From contig NZ_CANPWG010000052.1 of assembly GCF_947581915.1 (NCBI RefSeq), positions 1-64,000 on the forward strand: a DNA stretch of 64,000 bases, read 5' to 3'. Position numbers and translations under genes: made by a program. The notes under the pieces are model-generated. The model worked only from the letters and a program-made list of their open reading frames with translations. It did no database searches and had not been told where the DNA came from. Shown piece after piece: positions 39,173-47,992 of the stretch. This DNA is from Candidatus Palauibacter scopulicola (GTDB taxonomy: Bacteria > Gemmatimonadota > Gemmatimonadetes > Palauibacterales > Palauibacteraceae). Each line of letters opens with the position of its first letter. Positions within the stretch are counted from its first letter, which is position 1.

Positions 39173-40150
39173 CTAGAGTCCACGCGCGAGGCGCCGTGCG
39201 GCATAGGTGACGACGAGGTCCGCTCCCGCCCGCCGGATGGCACGGACCGCTTCCAGGCTGGCCGCCTGGGCGTCGAGCCAACCGTTGGCGCCTGCAGCCT
39301 CGATCATCGCGTATTCCCCGCTCACCTGATACGCGGCGGTCGGCATCCTGAACTCATCCTTCACTCTTCGGAGGATGTCGAGGTTCGGCAGCGCCGGTTT
39401 CACCATGACGAGATCCGCCCCTTCGGCGATGTCGAACCGGACCTCGCGGATCGCCTCGTCCGCGTTCCGCACGTCCATCTGATACCCGCGCCGATCCCCG
39501 AAGGCGGGGGCGGAATCCGCCGCCTCCCGGAAGGGGCCGTAGAAGGCACTCGCATACTTCGCGGCGTAGGACAGGATGGCCACGTCCTCGAGGTCCGCTT
39601 CGTCCAGCGAGGCGCGAATCGCTCCGACCCGGCCGTCCATCATGTCCGATGGCGCGACGATGTCCGCCCCGGCGGCCCCGTGACTCACGGCCTGGGCGGC
39701 GAGCCGCTCGAGCGTCGGGTCGTTCGCGACGCGGTCGCCGTCAAGGATCCCGCAGTGGCCGTGGTCCGTGTATTCGCACAGGCAGACGTCCGTGATCAGG
39801 ACCAGGTCGGGCAGCGCGCCGCGAAGGGCCCGCAACGAGCGCTGGATCACGCCGTCCGGCCGATCCGCGCGCGAGCCCCGCGCATCCTTGCTTGCGGGCA
39901 GGCCGAAGAGGAGGACGGCCCGGATTCCCTCCTCCAACGCGGCGCCCGCTTCGTCAACGGCCGCCTCGATGCTCAGGCGGTCGATGCCGGGCATCGAAGG
40001 GATCGGCTGCCGGGCCGGTCCCCGGTCGTCGATGAACATGGGGTAGACGAGATCGGAAGCCTCGACGCGAGTCTCCCGCACCAGCTCGCGCAGGGCAGCC
40101 GTGCGACGCAGGCGGCGTGGCCGGGAGGTGGGGAACGACGGTTCAGGCAT
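39173..40150 (-). CDS. hemB: delta-aminolevulinic acid dehydratase (porphobilinogen synthase)
   Basis: The 325-residue enzyme condenses two aminolevulinate molecules to porphobilinogen in tetrapyrrole synthesis. It is the zinc type, shown by the cysteine triad in DVCLCEYTDHGHC (C123, C125, C133). Schiff-base lysines are K198 (SYAAKYASAFYGPFRE) and K251 (MVKPALPNLD). Length is normal. The ATG at 40150 overlaps the hemD stop by 8 bases, so the two heme genes are coupled. hemA, hemC and hemL are not in the window. Confidence 0.95.
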   Translation of the reverse strand: MPEPSFPTSRPRRLRRTAALRELVRETRVEASDLVYPMFIDDRGPARQPIPSMPGIDRLSIEAAVDEAGAALEEGIRAVLLFGLPASKDARGSRADRPDGVIQRSLRALRGALPDLVLITDVCLCEYTDHGHCGILDGDRVANDPTLERLAAQAVSHGAAGADIVAPSDMMDGRVGAIRASLDEADLEDVAILSYAAKYASAFYGPFREAADSAPAFGDRRGYQMDVRNADEAIREVRFDIAEGADLVMVKPALPNLDILRRVKDEFRMPTAAYQVSGEYAMIEAAGANGWLDAQAASLEAVRAIRRAGADLVVTYAARRLARGL

Positions 40151-40952
40151 GGCCGTGGGTCGCGGCCAAGCGGCCGGGGCGGGCGGCGGACGCGACCAGT
40201 GCGTCGACAAGCCCGGGCATCGAGTGCGTCGCCGCCACGACATGCACCGGCAGACCGAGCCCGGAGAGCGTCGCGGCGGTCACGGGACTGATGGCGGCCA
40301 CGAGAGCGCCGCCGGTCTGGGCACCGACGAGGTGCACGAAGGCACGGGCGGCGGATGACGCAGTGAAGGTCAGCCAGTCCCCGCGGCCGAGTTCGATGAA
40401 CTCCCGGAGCGCCTCCCGCACGTCGCGGTTGACCTCCACCGCATAGGCCGGAGCGACGTCGACCCGCGCTCCGGCGGCGACCAGTCGTTCCCGCAGCACC
40501 GGACGCGCCCGCTCGGCCTGCACGATGAGGATCCGCGAGTCCGAAAGGCTCTCCGGACCGGTCGCCGCCACGATCTCGTCCGCGAGCGCTTCGCCGCGAT
40601 AGGCCGGCGGCACGAGGCACTCCGCCACTCCGAGGCCGCACAGCGCGTCTGCGGTCGCCGGACCCACGGCCGCGAGCCGGCCCGTCACCAGCGCACCCAG
40701 CGAGTCCGCCTCCGATACGGCCGCCGCCAGGCGGCGGACGGCGTTCACGCTGGTCGGCACGATCCAGTCGTATTCGGCCAGCCGTGCCGCCGCCCGTCCC
40801 AGCGCCCCCGGATCGGATGGTGGGACCAGACGGATGGTGGGCGCCGTCGTCACGGTTGCCCCCACGGCCTCCAGGAGGGCGCGGAAGCCTTCGGCCTGCC
40901 CGGCCGGCCGCGTGACCAGTACATGCTGGCCCGCGAGCGGGGAGGAGGTCAC
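40143..40952 (-). CDS. hemD: uroporphyrinogen-III synthase
   Basis: The 269-residue protein has the two-lobed, weakly conserved HemD pattern: VLVTRPAGQAEGFRALLEAVGA at the start (cited here as positions 11-32), IVPTSVNAVRRL (~64), VGPATADAL (~96), and the second-lobe TFTASSAARAFVHL (~200). It closes hydroxymethylbilane to uroporphyrinogen III with D-ring inversion. The adjacent coupled hemB supports the call. The GTG start has only a weak GGCGG upstream. Confidence 0.88.
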   Translation of the reverse strand: MTSSPLAGQHVLVTRPAGQAEGFRALLEAVGATVTTAPTIRLVPPSDPGALGRAAARLAEYDWIVPTSVNAVRRLAAAVSEADSLGALVTGRLAAVGPATADALCGLGVAECLVPPAYRGEALADEIVAATGPESLSDSRILIVQAERARPVLRERLVAAGARVDVAPAYAVEVNRDVREALREFIELGRGDWLTFTASSAARAFVHLVGAQTGGALVAAISPVTAATLSGLGLPVHVVAATHSMPGLVDALVASAARPGRLAATHGHA

Positions 40953-40969
40953 CGAACCGCCGATGCGAG

Positions 40970-41003
40970 GCGACCGGCCCCGGGAACCCCCGCGGCCGGT
41001 CGC
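40970..41003 (-). terminator. 34-nt inverted repeat between rpmB and hemD
   Basis: Perfect 9-base arms (gcgaccggc at 40970-40978, gccggtcgc at 40995-41003) with an inner GC-rich segment that can extend the stem. Located 18 bases before the hemD GTG in the 109-base gap after rpmB. It could end the ribosomal-protein transcript or form part of the hemD leader. There is no T-run. Confidence 0.4.
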
Positions 41004-41061
41004 ACGTCAGCGGCCCGTGGCGAAGACGCCGCTACGTTCGAAACGTCGCCGAGACGCGTCG

Positions 41062-41253
41062 TCAGGACGCCTTGACGACTTTTCCCGCCTTGATGCACCG
41101 CGTGCAGACGCGCACACGGCGACGAACCGAGCCCTCCACGATCCTCACCCGCTGGAGGTTCGGCATGAAGCGCCGCTTGCGCTTGTTGTTCGCGTTGCTG
41201 ACGTGGTTCCCGACGCCGGGTCCCTTGCCGCAGACGTAACAGAAATTCGCCAT
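41062..41253 (-). CDS. rpmB: 50S ribosomal protein L28
   Basis: The 63-residue protein keeps the zinc-binding (C+) form: Cys5/Cys8 (CYVC) and Cys50/Cys53 (CTRC). The core [19 protein letters not shown] is typical of L28. It sits alone after the alpha operon, behind a small membrane-protein gene, rather than beside rpmG. Its leader is made of near-identical ACTGAGCG repeats, so the ribosome site is weak. Confidence 0.95.
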   Translation of the reverse strand: MANFCYVCGKGPGVGNHVSNANNKRKRRFMPNLQRVRIVEGSVRRRVRVCTRCIKAGKVVKAS

Positions 41254-41257
41254 GACC

Positions 41258-41288
41258 CGCTCAGTTATCCGCTCAGTATTCGCTCAGT
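41258..41288 (-). repeat. three near-tandem ACTGAGCG repeats before rpmB
   Basis: The octamer cgctcagt (plus strand) occurs at 41258-41265, 41270-41277 and 41281-41288, spaced 12 and 11 bases apart. The copy at 41281-41288 holds the TGA stop of the upstream gene, and the other two fill the 30-base gap up to the rpmB start. It looks like slippage-type duplication of a stop-codon region. Confidence 0.75.
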
Positions 41289-41787
41289 GCACGTGCACGG
41301 AGTCGGCGAGCAGGAAGGTCGGGGACGATGGAATCAACTCGCCCATGCCTTCCTGAACCGCTCCGGATTCGACCCAGACGCCGGCGATCGAATCGTTGAA
41401 TGTGTAGACCTGTCCCCGGACGGCGACGCTGTCGCCGCCGTAGATCGTCACTTCGGCCATCCTGAGGATCTGGATCGGGTCGGGCTGCAGCAGTACGGGA
41501 TAGGCGACGCCAGGCGCAAGCTCGAGAGCAAACGCGCCCTCCCCGAGGCCGGTCGCCACCCGGATCCCTTCAATCAGCACGCGGCGGTTGACGGCTCCCT
41601 GCGGATCGGCCAGGAGGTCGGACGCATCCAGATCGCGGGCCGCCTCGACCGCGGCCGCTTCGGCTTCGGCGCGTGCTTCCTCGATGTCGCGCGACTGGAG
41701 GTTCAGCCAGTACATGAACCCTCCAATGGCCGCCAGCGCGACGATGCTGAGAATGACGCCGAGCCCACCTTCACCCTTGTTGGACAT
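41284..41787 (-). CDS. small membrane-anchored protein of unknown function in the alpha operon
   Basis: The 167-residue protein has one N-terminal transmembrane helix (~9-29, VILSIVALAAIGGFMYWLNL). A short charged coiled coil follows (~33-50, EEARAEAEAAAVEAARD). The periplasm- or cytoplasm-facing domain has beta-strand character (NRRVLIEGIRVATGLG, EVTIYGGDSVAVRGQVYTF), suggestive of an OB-like barrel. It lies 18 bases after rplQ and 30 before rpmB, so it is probably co-transcribed with ribosomal genes. I do not recognise it. Confidence 0.75.
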   Translation of the reverse strand: MSNKGEGGLGVILSIVALAAIGGFMYWLNLQSRDIEEARAEAEAAAVEAARDLDASDLLADPQGAVNRRVLIEGIRVATGLGEGAFALELAPGVAYPVLLQPDPIQILRMAEVTIYGGDSVAVRGQVYTFNDSIAGVWVESGAVQEGMGELIPSSPTFLLADSVHVH

Positions 41788-41805
41788 GTCTCTCCTCCCG
41801 GTTCC

Positions 41806-42168
41806 TCACGCCTCGCGATCGGTGAATTCAATGAGCGCCAACTCCGCTCCGTCACCCTTCCGCGCGCCCAACTTCAGAATCCTCGTGTATCCGCCCGGTC
41901 GCTGTTCGAAACGCGGACCGATCTTCTCGAAGAGCTTCCGCAGCGCGGCACGGTCCGCGATCTGCCGGCCAGCCAGTTGCCTGCTATGCAGATCGCCCCT
42001 CTTCGCCAAAGTGATGAGCTTTTCGGCGAACGGCCGCAACTCCTTCGCCTTCGCCTCGGTCGTCCGGATCCGCTCGTGCAGGATGAGACTCGTCGCCATG
42101 TTTCGCAGCATCGCTTTCCGATGGCTGCGCGTCCGACTGAGTTCCCGCCCCTTCTTTCTATGCCTCAT
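41806..42168 (-). CDS. rplQ: 50S ribosomal protein L17
   Basis: The 120-residue L17 ([20 protein letters not shown], then [17 protein letters not shown]) closes the alpha operon as in most bacteria. Its C-terminal ~25 residues ([20 protein letters not shown]) match the family end. The start overlaps the rpoA stop by 11 bases, implying coupled expression with the RNA polymerase alpha subunit. Confidence 0.97.
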   Translation of the reverse strand: MRHRKKGRELSRTRSHRKAMLRNMATSLILHERIRTTEAKAKELRPFAEKLITLAKRGDLHSRQLAGRQIADRAALRKLFEKIGPRFEQRPGGYTRILKLGARKGDGAELALIEFTDREA

Positions 42169-43261
42169 CGTCGCCCCGAGCTCCGTTTCCCGCCAGATCG
42201 TCCTTCAGGTAGAGGTTCCCGTCTTCATCCCGCAGGAACGACATGCCGAACCGGAGTCCGTGCGCGCCGAGGACCTCCGCGAGCTCCTCGAGAGACTTCT
42301 CGCCGAAATTATCCAGCCCCAGGATCTCGTCGCGCGACCTCGTGACGACATCGCCCAGCGTCGTGATGTTCTGCTTCTCGAGCGTATTCCTTGAGCGGGC
42401 CGAGACCTCGCTGAACTCCTCGAGCGAGCGTTCGAGCAACTCGACAAGCCCCGAATCGACAGGCTCCCGCGCGCTCTTCTCCTCGATCGGCTCGAGCGCC
42501 TCCGGCAGGGTGGGCACGGTCCCCATCTGACTGAAATAAGACAGGTGCAGCCGGACGATCTCCGCCGCCTGCGAAACCGCTTCCGCCGGATTCAGGGCTC
42601 CGTTCGTTTCGACGTCCACCTCGAGCCTGTCGAAGTCCGTGCGCTGGCCGACGCGGGTTTCCCGGACGTTGAAATTCGCGCGGGTCACGGGGTTGTAAAC
42701 CGCGTCGATCCGGATCGTACCGACCGGAAAGTCACGCTTGGTTTCGGTCTCCTCGGGAGGCGCATGGTGCTCCGCCATGACGAAGCCGCGCCCGCGATTC
42801 ACCCACAGGTCGAAGGCGAGAGGACGGTTCTCGGGCAGGTCCTCCTGCAGCGTGAAGAGCACGAGATCCGGGTTCACCACCCGGACCGAGGCATGCTCCC
42901 CGATCTGCGCCGCCGTCACCGGACCGGCCTTGTGCGCCGTCAGCGAGAGCTTCGCGTCGTCCTTGTCCTCGTCCATTACGAGAACCAGACGCTTCAGATT
43001 CTGGATGATCTGATGCACGTCCTCGGCGACTCCGTCCACCGTCTGGTGTTCATGCTGAACGCCGTCCGCCCGAAAGGCCCAGACCGCCGCCCCGGGAAGC
43101 GAGGACAACATGATCCGCCGGATCGAGTTTCCGATCGTGTGCCCGAACCCGCGCTCCAGCGGCTGGAGAAGGAACGATGCGCGCGCCCCGTTCGGGGAGC
43201 GCCTCTGTTCCTCCATCGCTTCCGGAAGCACGAGACCGGCGAGATCTACCGACACCGTCAT
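42158..43261 (-). CDS. rpoA: DNA-directed RNA polymerase subunit alpha
   Basis: The 367-residue subunit nucleates RNA polymerase assembly. The N-terminal domain shows [19 protein letters not shown] (~32-50) and [13 protein letters not shown]. The C-terminal domain carries the DNA- and activator-binding helix-hairpin-helix segment ([33 protein letters not shown]). It is ~38 residues longer than E. coli alpha, mostly through loops and an extended linker. The start may instead be a GTG two codons upstream (43267); the GGAG spacing fits either. Confidence 0.97.
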   Translation of the reverse strand: MTVSVDLAGLVLPEAMEEQRRSPNGARASFLLQPLERGFGHTIGNSIRRIMLSSLPGAAVWAFRADGVQHEHQTVDGVAEDVHQIIQNLKRLVLVMDEDKDDAKLSLTAHKAGPVTAAQIGEHASVRVVNPDLVLFTLQEDLPENRPLAFDLWVNRGRGFVMAEHHAPPEETETKRDFPVGTIRIDAVYNPVTRANFNVRETRVGQRTDFDRLEVDVETNGALNPAEAVSQAAEIVRLHLSYFSQMGTVPTLPEALEPIEEKSAREPVDSGLVELLERSLEEFSEVSARSRNTLEKQNITTLGDVVTRSRDEILGLDNFGEKSLEELAEVLGAHGLRFGMSFLRDEDGNLYLKDDLAGNGARGDDEA

Positions 43262-43332
43262 ATGCACTTCACTCCGTGTTATTGCTCAGCGACTTCCGCG
43301 GGCCGGATGAGGGCTCTCGCGGCCTCGCAGGC

Positions 43333-43965
43333 TTACTTGCTGTAGAGTTCGACGATCAGCTGTTCTTCGACGGCGAGCGGAATATCGGACCGGGACGGAC
43401 GCTCGATCATTCGCCCGCTCGCCGCGTCGTAGTCGACGCCCAGCCACGACAGCTGATCGCGTGACCGGCGATCCTCGATCGCCTCGATCACGACCGGCAG
43501 CTTCCGCGCTTTCGGCGCCATGGACACTTCCGCACCGGGTCCCACGGAATAGCTCGGCACGTCGACCGTCGCCCCTTCGACCCTCACGTGGCGGTGCCTA
43601 ATGAGCTGACGCGCCGCCTTGCGAGAGGGCGCGAAGCCGAGACGATAGACGATATTGTCGAGTCGGCTCTCGAGCGCGACGAGCAGGTTCTCACCCGTGA
43701 CGCCCGGGACGCGCGAAGCCTTCTTGAAGAGAGAGCGGAACTGCTTCTCCGCGAGTCCGTAGATCCGCTTCACCTTCTGCTTTTCCCGCAACTGCACAGC
43801 GTACTCCGACTGGCGCCGGCGACGGCGGCCGCCCCCATGCTGACCGGGAGGGAACGCGCGGCGCTCGATCGCGCATTTCTCCGTGAAGCAACGCTTCCCC
43901 TTGAGGAAGAGTTTCTCTCCCTCGCGTCGGCACAGCCGGCAAACGGGTCCCGTGTAACGAGCCAT
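43333..43965 (-). CDS. rpsD: 30S ribosomal protein S4
   Basis: The 210-residue S4 binds 16S rRNA early in assembly and can regulate the alpha operon in E. coli. It has the zinc-finger (C+) N-terminus with Cys9, Cys12, Cys26 and Cys31. The S4 RNA-binding domain is at ~97-160 (SRLDNIVYRLGFAPSRKAAR, LIRHRHVRVEG). An Arg-rich stretch (GGGRRRRRQ) is at ~45. rpsK ends directly adjacent with no gap. Confidence 0.97.
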   Translation of the reverse strand: MARYTGPVCRLCRREGEKLFLKGKRCFTEKCAIERRAFPPGQHGGGRRRRRQSEYAVQLREKQKVKRIYGLAEKQFRSLFKKASRVPGVTGENLLVALESRLDNIVYRLGFAPSRKAARQLIRHRHVRVEGATVDVPSYSVGPGAEVSMAPKARKLPVVIEAIEDRRSRDQLSWLGVDYDAASGRMIERPSRSDIPLAVEEQLIVELYSK

Positions 43966-44346
43966 CTAGACCCTCCGCTTCTTCGGCGGACGGCAACCGT
44001 TGTGCGGAATCGGCGTCACGTCCTTGATCGAACGGATCGCGAGACCGGCCGCCTGCAGCGCTTGAATCGCCGACTCACGCCCCGACCCGGGACCCTGCAC
44101 TTCCACGTGGACTCGCCGCATCCCCATGCCGGCGGCCTCTCGTCCCACCGTCTCGGCCGCGATGGTGGCGGCGAAGGGCGTGGACTTCTTCGAGCCCTTG
44201 AACCCCGCCTTTCCGGCGCTTGCCCAGGCGACGGTGTCCCCGGTCAGAGTCGTGATCGTGATGATCGTATTGTTGAAGGTCGCCTTGATGTGGGCGACGC
44301 CCTCGGCATCGACCTGGCGCTTCTTCTTTCTTACCCGCTTTACCAT
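43966..44346 (-). CDS. rpsK: 30S ribosomal protein S11
   Basis: The 126-residue platform protein S11 shows [37 protein letters not shown], and the C-terminal [13 protein letters not shown]. Immediately followed by rpsD. Standard alpha-operon position. Confidence 0.97.
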   Translation of the reverse strand: MVKRVRKKKRQVDAEGVAHIKATFNNTIITITTLTGDTVAWASAGKAGFKGSKKSTPFAATIAAETVGREAAGMGMRRVHVEVQGPGSGRESAIQALQAAGLAIRSIKDVTPIPHNGCRPPKKRRV

Positions 44347-44388
44347 TCCCTGCGCGTCCTCCGTTCGGACCGACCTGGTTCCCCGCGC

Positions 44389-44769
44389 CTACTTCCGGGG
44401 CGCCTTCTTCTTACCGGCCACGGCGCGCCGCGGCCCCTTGCGGGTCCGGGCGTTGGTGTGCGTGCGCTGGCCGCGCACGGGCAGATTCCGCCGGTGCCGC
44501 ATCCCGCGATAGCATCCGATGTCCATCAGACGCTTCACGTTCATCGAGGTTTCGGTACGTAGCGAACCCTCGACCTTGTAGTGGTTCTCGATGACTCGAC
44601 GCAGCTTGTTGACGTCGTTGTCGGACAGCTGATAGACGCGAACGTCCCCATCCACACCCGTTTCGGCCAGGATGTTGCGCGCCGTCGAGTGGCCGATTCC
44701 GTAGATGTACGTGAGGCCCACCTCGATCCGCTTGTTCCGCGGGAGATCGACTCCGGCTATGCGTGCCAT
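44389..44769 (-). CDS. rpsM: 30S ribosomal protein S13
   Basis: The 126-residue head protein S13 ([53 protein letters not shown]). It has a basic tail and contacts 23S rRNA across the subunit bridge. AGGGAACC precedes the ATG, 10 bases after rpmJ. Confidence 0.97.
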   Translation of the reverse strand: MARIAGVDLPRNKRIEVGLTYIYGIGHSTARNILAETGVDGDVRVYQLSDNDVNKLRRVIENHYKVEGSLRTETSMNVKRLMDIGCYRGMRHRRNLPVRGQRTHTNARTRKGPRRAVAGKKKAPRK

Positions 44770-44779
44770 GGTTCCCTGC

Positions 44780-44896
44780 CTATCCCTGCCGCTGCTTGTG
44801 CTTCGGGTCTCGACTGCAGATCACCCGCACGACACCACGCCTGCGGATCACCTTGCAGTGCTCGCAAATTCGCCTGACACTCGAACGAACCTTCAT
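44780..44896 (-). CDS. rpmJ: 50S ribosomal protein L36
   Basis: A 38-codon gene read directly from the [23 protein letters not shown], ending [10 protein letters not shown]. It is the zinc-binding (C+) form with Cys11, Cys14, Cys27 and His33. GGAGG lies 8 bases before the ATG. It occupies the usual place between infA and rpsM. Confidence 0.96.
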   Translation of the reverse strand: MKVRSSVRRICEHCKVIRRRGVVRVICSRDPKHKQRQG

Positions 44897-44969
44897 GCTT
44901 CCGTCCTCCGGTGGCGGTTCGATGGCAACCCTTCAGAATACCAGCCCGAACCGATCCGAACAAACTCGA

Positions 44970-45188
44970 TCACTTGTAGCGGTACGTGATCCGCCCTCTC
45001 GTCAGATCGTAGGGCGACAACTCGACCGCAACCCGGTCTCCCGGCAGGATCCGTATGTAGTTCATTCGAATCTTGCCGGAGACGTGGCAGACGATCTGAT
45101 GCCCGTTCTCCAACTCCACGCGGAACATCGCGTTGGGAAGCGCCTCGGCGACCTCCCCCGTCATCTGGATCGGTTCTTCCTTCGCCAA
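44970..45188 (-). CDS. infA: translation initiation factor IF-1
   Basis: The 72-residue OB-fold factor binds the ribosomal A site during initiation. Recognised from [47 protein letters not shown] and [15 protein letters not shown]. It lies one base after the map stop codon. The following 73-base gap before rpmJ shows no structure beyond the rpmJ ribosome site. Confidence 0.97.
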   Translation of the reverse strand: MAKEEPIQMTGEVAEALPNAMFRVELENGHQIVCHVSGKIRMNYIRILPGDRVAVELSPYDLTRGRITYRYK

Positions 45189-45189
45189 C

Positions 45190-45972
45190 TCAGGCCTCCC
45201 CTGCTGCTCGCGCCGGAGTCGCGACGCGCGTCAACACACGCGGGCCCTCCGACGTCACCGCCACGGTGTGCTCGAAATGTGCCGAGAGGCGGCCGTCCCC
45301 CGTCACCACCGTCCATTCATCGTCGAGCGTCCGGATTTCCGGCCCGCCCGCGTTCACCATGGGCTCGATGGCGATGACGAGCCCCGCCTGCATCCGGAAC
45401 CCCCGGTTGCGGGCTCCATGGTTCGGAACCTGCGGCTCCTCGTGGGGCGCCTCCCCGACACCATGTCCCACAAGCTCCCGGATCACGCTGAAGCCCTCGG
45501 CTTCGACGTGCGTCTGTATCGCCCAGCCCAGGTCGCCCAGTTGGGCCCCGGGACGCGCCGCCTCGATGCCCACGTCCAGCGCCGTTCGGGTCACCCCCAG
45601 GAGACGCGCCGTCGCCGGCGCCACCTCGCCCACGGGGATCGTAACCGCCGCGTCCGCGAACAGGCCGTCGAGCTTGACGCCGACGTCGACGCTCACGATG
45701 TCGCCCGACTTCAACTCACGACGGAACGACGGAATGCCATGAACGACCTCTTCGTTGATGCTTGTGCACAGCGTGGCCGGAAACCCGTACAGCCCCTTGA
45801 AGGCGGGCGTCGCGCCCGGGTTGTCCCGGATCATCGCCTCCGCCATGTCGTCCAGCTCCCCGGTGCTCCGCCCGGGGATGGCGTGCTCCGCCGCCATCTC
45901 GAGGACCTCCGCCACGATGGCCCCCGCCGCGGCAATCGCCTCGACCTGGGCGGACGACTTCAGCCGGATCAA
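45190..45972 (-). CDS. map: methionine aminopeptidase, type I
   Basis: The 260-residue enzyme removes the initiator Met from new proteins. All metal ligands are present: Asp96 (VDVG), Asp107, His170 (GHGVG), Glu203 (IEPM) and Glu234 (HFEHT). His78 is the usual catalytic His. [16 protein letters not shown] is the class signature. The only sensible start is a TTG that overlaps the adk stop (TTGA) with GGAG 8 bases upstream, so it is coupled to adk. Standard spc-operon position. Confidence 0.95.
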   Translation of the reverse strand: MIRLKSSAQVEAIAAAGAIVAEVLEMAAEHAIPGRSTGELDDMAEAMIRDNPGATPAFKGLYGFPATLCTSINEEVVHGIPSFRRELKSGDIVSVDVGVKLDGLFADAAVTIPVGEVAPATARLLGVTRTALDVGIEAARPGAQLGDLGWAIQTHVEAEGFSVIRELVGHGVGEAPHEEPQVPNHGARNRGFRMQAGLVIAIEPMVNAGGPEIRTLDDEWTVVTGDGRLSAHFEHTVAVTSEGPRVLTRVATPARAAGEA

Positions 45973-46631
45973 CCGGCCATCTCCGCCGTGCGCAGCGTCT
46001 CGAAGAGACGGTCCCGCACCGCCTCCAGCGTTCCCGTGCCATCCACCGCCGTCAGTCCGGTCTCCGACCGGGCGTAGTAGGCAAGCAGTGGCTCGGTCTG
46101 CGCGCCGTAGACCGCGAGCCGATTGCGAACGGTCTCGGCGCGGTCGTCCGAGCGCTGCACGAGGACATCCTCGCAGTCCGGGCAGTCGGCAGTCTCGCCC
46201 ACGGCACGCACGTGGGTCACGAGGCCGCACGTCCCGCACATCCGCCGGCCGGAGATGCGGTCGACGAGTTCCGTTTCCGGCGCCTCGAGCGAAAGCACCG
46301 CGTCCAGTCCGATGCCCCGGGCGGCCAGCAGTTCGCCGAGCCCGTCGGCCTGGGGCACCGTGCGCGGGAACCCGTCGAGCACGAATCCGCCGCTCGCCGC
46401 CGAACCGTCGAACGCCTCGGCGACGAGTCCCAGGACGACCTCATCCGGCACGAGTTCGCCCGCTTCGTAGTAGGCGCGAACCCTCTCGCCGAGCGGGGTT
46501 CCGGCCTCGAGCGCAGCGCGGATCATGTCGCCGGTCGAGAGGCGCGGAACGCCGAAGCGCTCGGCCAGGAACTCGCCCTGAGTGCCCTTCCCGACCCCGG
46601 GAGGACCCATGATGATCAGCCGCACGCCCAT
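45969..46631 (-). CDS. adk: adenylate kinase
   Basis: The 220-residue enzyme interconverts ATP+AMP and 2 ADP. P-loop GPPGVGKGT is at 9-17, STGDMIRAAL near 32, GFVLDGFPRTVPQA near 82. It is the long form with a zinc-binding LID: Cys132, Cys135, Cys150 and Cys153. The ATG shares one base with the secY stop (TGATG). Its own stop overlaps the map start. Confidence 0.96.
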   Translation of the reverse strand: MGVRLIIMGPPGVGKGTQGEFLAERFGVPRLSTGDMIRAALEAGTPLGERVRAYYEAGELVPDEVVLGLVAEAFDGSAASGGFVLDGFPRTVPQADGLGELLAARGIGLDAVLSLEAPETELVDRISGRRMCGTCGLVTHVRAVGETADCPDCEDVLVQRSDDRAETVRNRLAVYGAQTEPLLAYYARSETGLTAVDGTGTLEAVRDRLFETLRTAEMAG

Positions 46632-47989
46632 CACATGTAGCGCTGTCTGCCTCGATACTTGACGCGACCCTTCTTCATGAATCCCTCGTACTGACGCAGC
46701 AGGAGGTGCTGCTGCAGTTGCTGCATCGTATCGAGTGCGACGCCCACCACGATGAGCAGGGAGGTGCCGCCGAAGAAGAAGGTCTGAAGGTCGAAGATCG
46801 AGAAGATCAGGTAGGGCAGAACGGCGATCAGCGCCAGGTAGACCGAGCCGGGCAGCGTGATCCGCGTGAGCACGTGGTCGATGTAGTCCGCCGTCTTCGC
46901 GCCGGGTTTGACGCCCGGAATGAACCCGCCCTGGCGCTTCAGGTTCTCCGCCAGATCCGTCGGGTTGAAGATGATGGATGTGTAGAAGTACGTGAAGTAG
47001 ATGATGAGAACGACGTACAGCACGTAGTACCACGTCGTCCCGACCTGCAGCGCCTGGCTCATCTCGTAGATGAAACGCCGGGCGCCCGAGCTGCCCGGTC
47101 CGGGATTGCCCATGAACGCGGCCAGAGTGCCCGGGATGATGATGATCGACTGGGCGAAGATGATCGGCATCACGCCGGCGGAGTTGATCCGCAGGGGGAT
47201 GAACGACCGCTGCCCTTCCCGGATTCGGCCCCTGCCCACGACCTTCCGCGGGATCTGCACCGGAATCTTGCGCTGCGCCATGGTCAGGGCGACGACCGCC
47301 GCCATGATGGCCACGAGCGTCGCCGCGAGGGCGGCGAGCTTGATGAGCGAAATGCCGCCGGCCTGGTAGAGTTCGAAGGTATTGAGCACCGCTCCGGGGA
47401 AGCCCTGCAGAATCGAGAAGAAGATAAGCAGGGACATGCCGTTGCCGACGCCGCGCTCGGTGATCTGCTCGCCGAGCCACATGACGAACACGCCCCCGGT
47501 CGTGAGCATGAGCACGGTCAGCAGGCGAAAATCGAGACCGGGATCGAGCACCGCGCCCGGCTGAGCTTCGAGGAAGAGCGCGTAGGTGTAGGATTGCCCG
47601 ATGCACAGCACGACGGTGGTATACCGGGTCCACTGCGTGAGCTTGCGGCGGCCTTCCTCCCCTTCCTTCTGCAGCTTCTCGATCGCCGGCATGACGGCGG
47701 CGAGGAGCTGGAAGAGGATGCTCGCCGAGATGTAGGGCATGATGCCGAGGGCGAAGACGGTCGCCCGCTGCAGGCCGCCCCCCACGAAGAGGTCGTAGAT
47801 GCCGAAGATCGTACCCTGGAACTGGCCGGCGAGGGCCTGCAGGGCCACGACGTTCACACCGGGCGTCGTGATGTGGGAGCCGAGACGGTACAGGGCGAGA
47901 CAGAGCAGGGTGAAGAGGATCTTCGCCTTGAGCTCCGGCACCTTGAAGATGTTCGCCGCGGCAGCCGCCGCGTTCTGACCGTTCGCCAT
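46631..47989 (-). CDS. secY: protein translocase channel subunit SecY
   Basis: The 452-residue, ten-helix membrane protein is the pore of the Sec export channel. Recognised from the N-terminal KILFTLLCLALYRLGSHI, the MPYISASILFQLL segment, FSILQGFPGAVLNTF, the loop GLQRATVFALGIMPYI, QIPRKVVGRGR and the plug and gate features of the family. It works with the SecA encoded 14 kb away in this window. rplO ends 3 bases upstream. Confidence 0.97.
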   Translation of the reverse strand: MANGQNAAAAAANIFKVPELKAKILFTLLCLALYRLGSHITTPGVNVVALQALAGQFQGTIFGIYDLFVGGGLQRATVFALGIMPYISASILFQLLAAVMPAIEKLQKEGEEGRRKLTQWTRYTTVVLCIGQSYTYALFLEAQPGAVLDPGLDFRLLTVLMLTTGGVFVMWLGEQITERGVGNGMSLLIFFSILQGFPGAVLNTFELYQAGGISLIKLAALAATLVAIMAAVVALTMAQRKIPVQIPRKVVGRGRIREGQRSFIPLRINSAGVMPIIFAQSIIIIPGTLAAFMGNPGPGSSGARRFIYEMSQALQVGTTWYYVLYVVLIIYFTYFYTSIIFNPTDLAENLKRQGGFIPGVKPGAKTADYIDHVLTRITLPGSVYLALIAVLPYLIFSIFDLQTFFFGGTSLLIVVGVALDTMQQLQQHLLLRQYEGFMKKGRVKYRGRQRYM

Positions 47990-47992
47990 CCC

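Noticed and set aside
40970-41003. Intrinsic terminator after rpmB
   Set aside because: The stem is strong, but no T-run follows. It is recorded as a terminator-type hairpin with low confidence rather than as a proven terminator.
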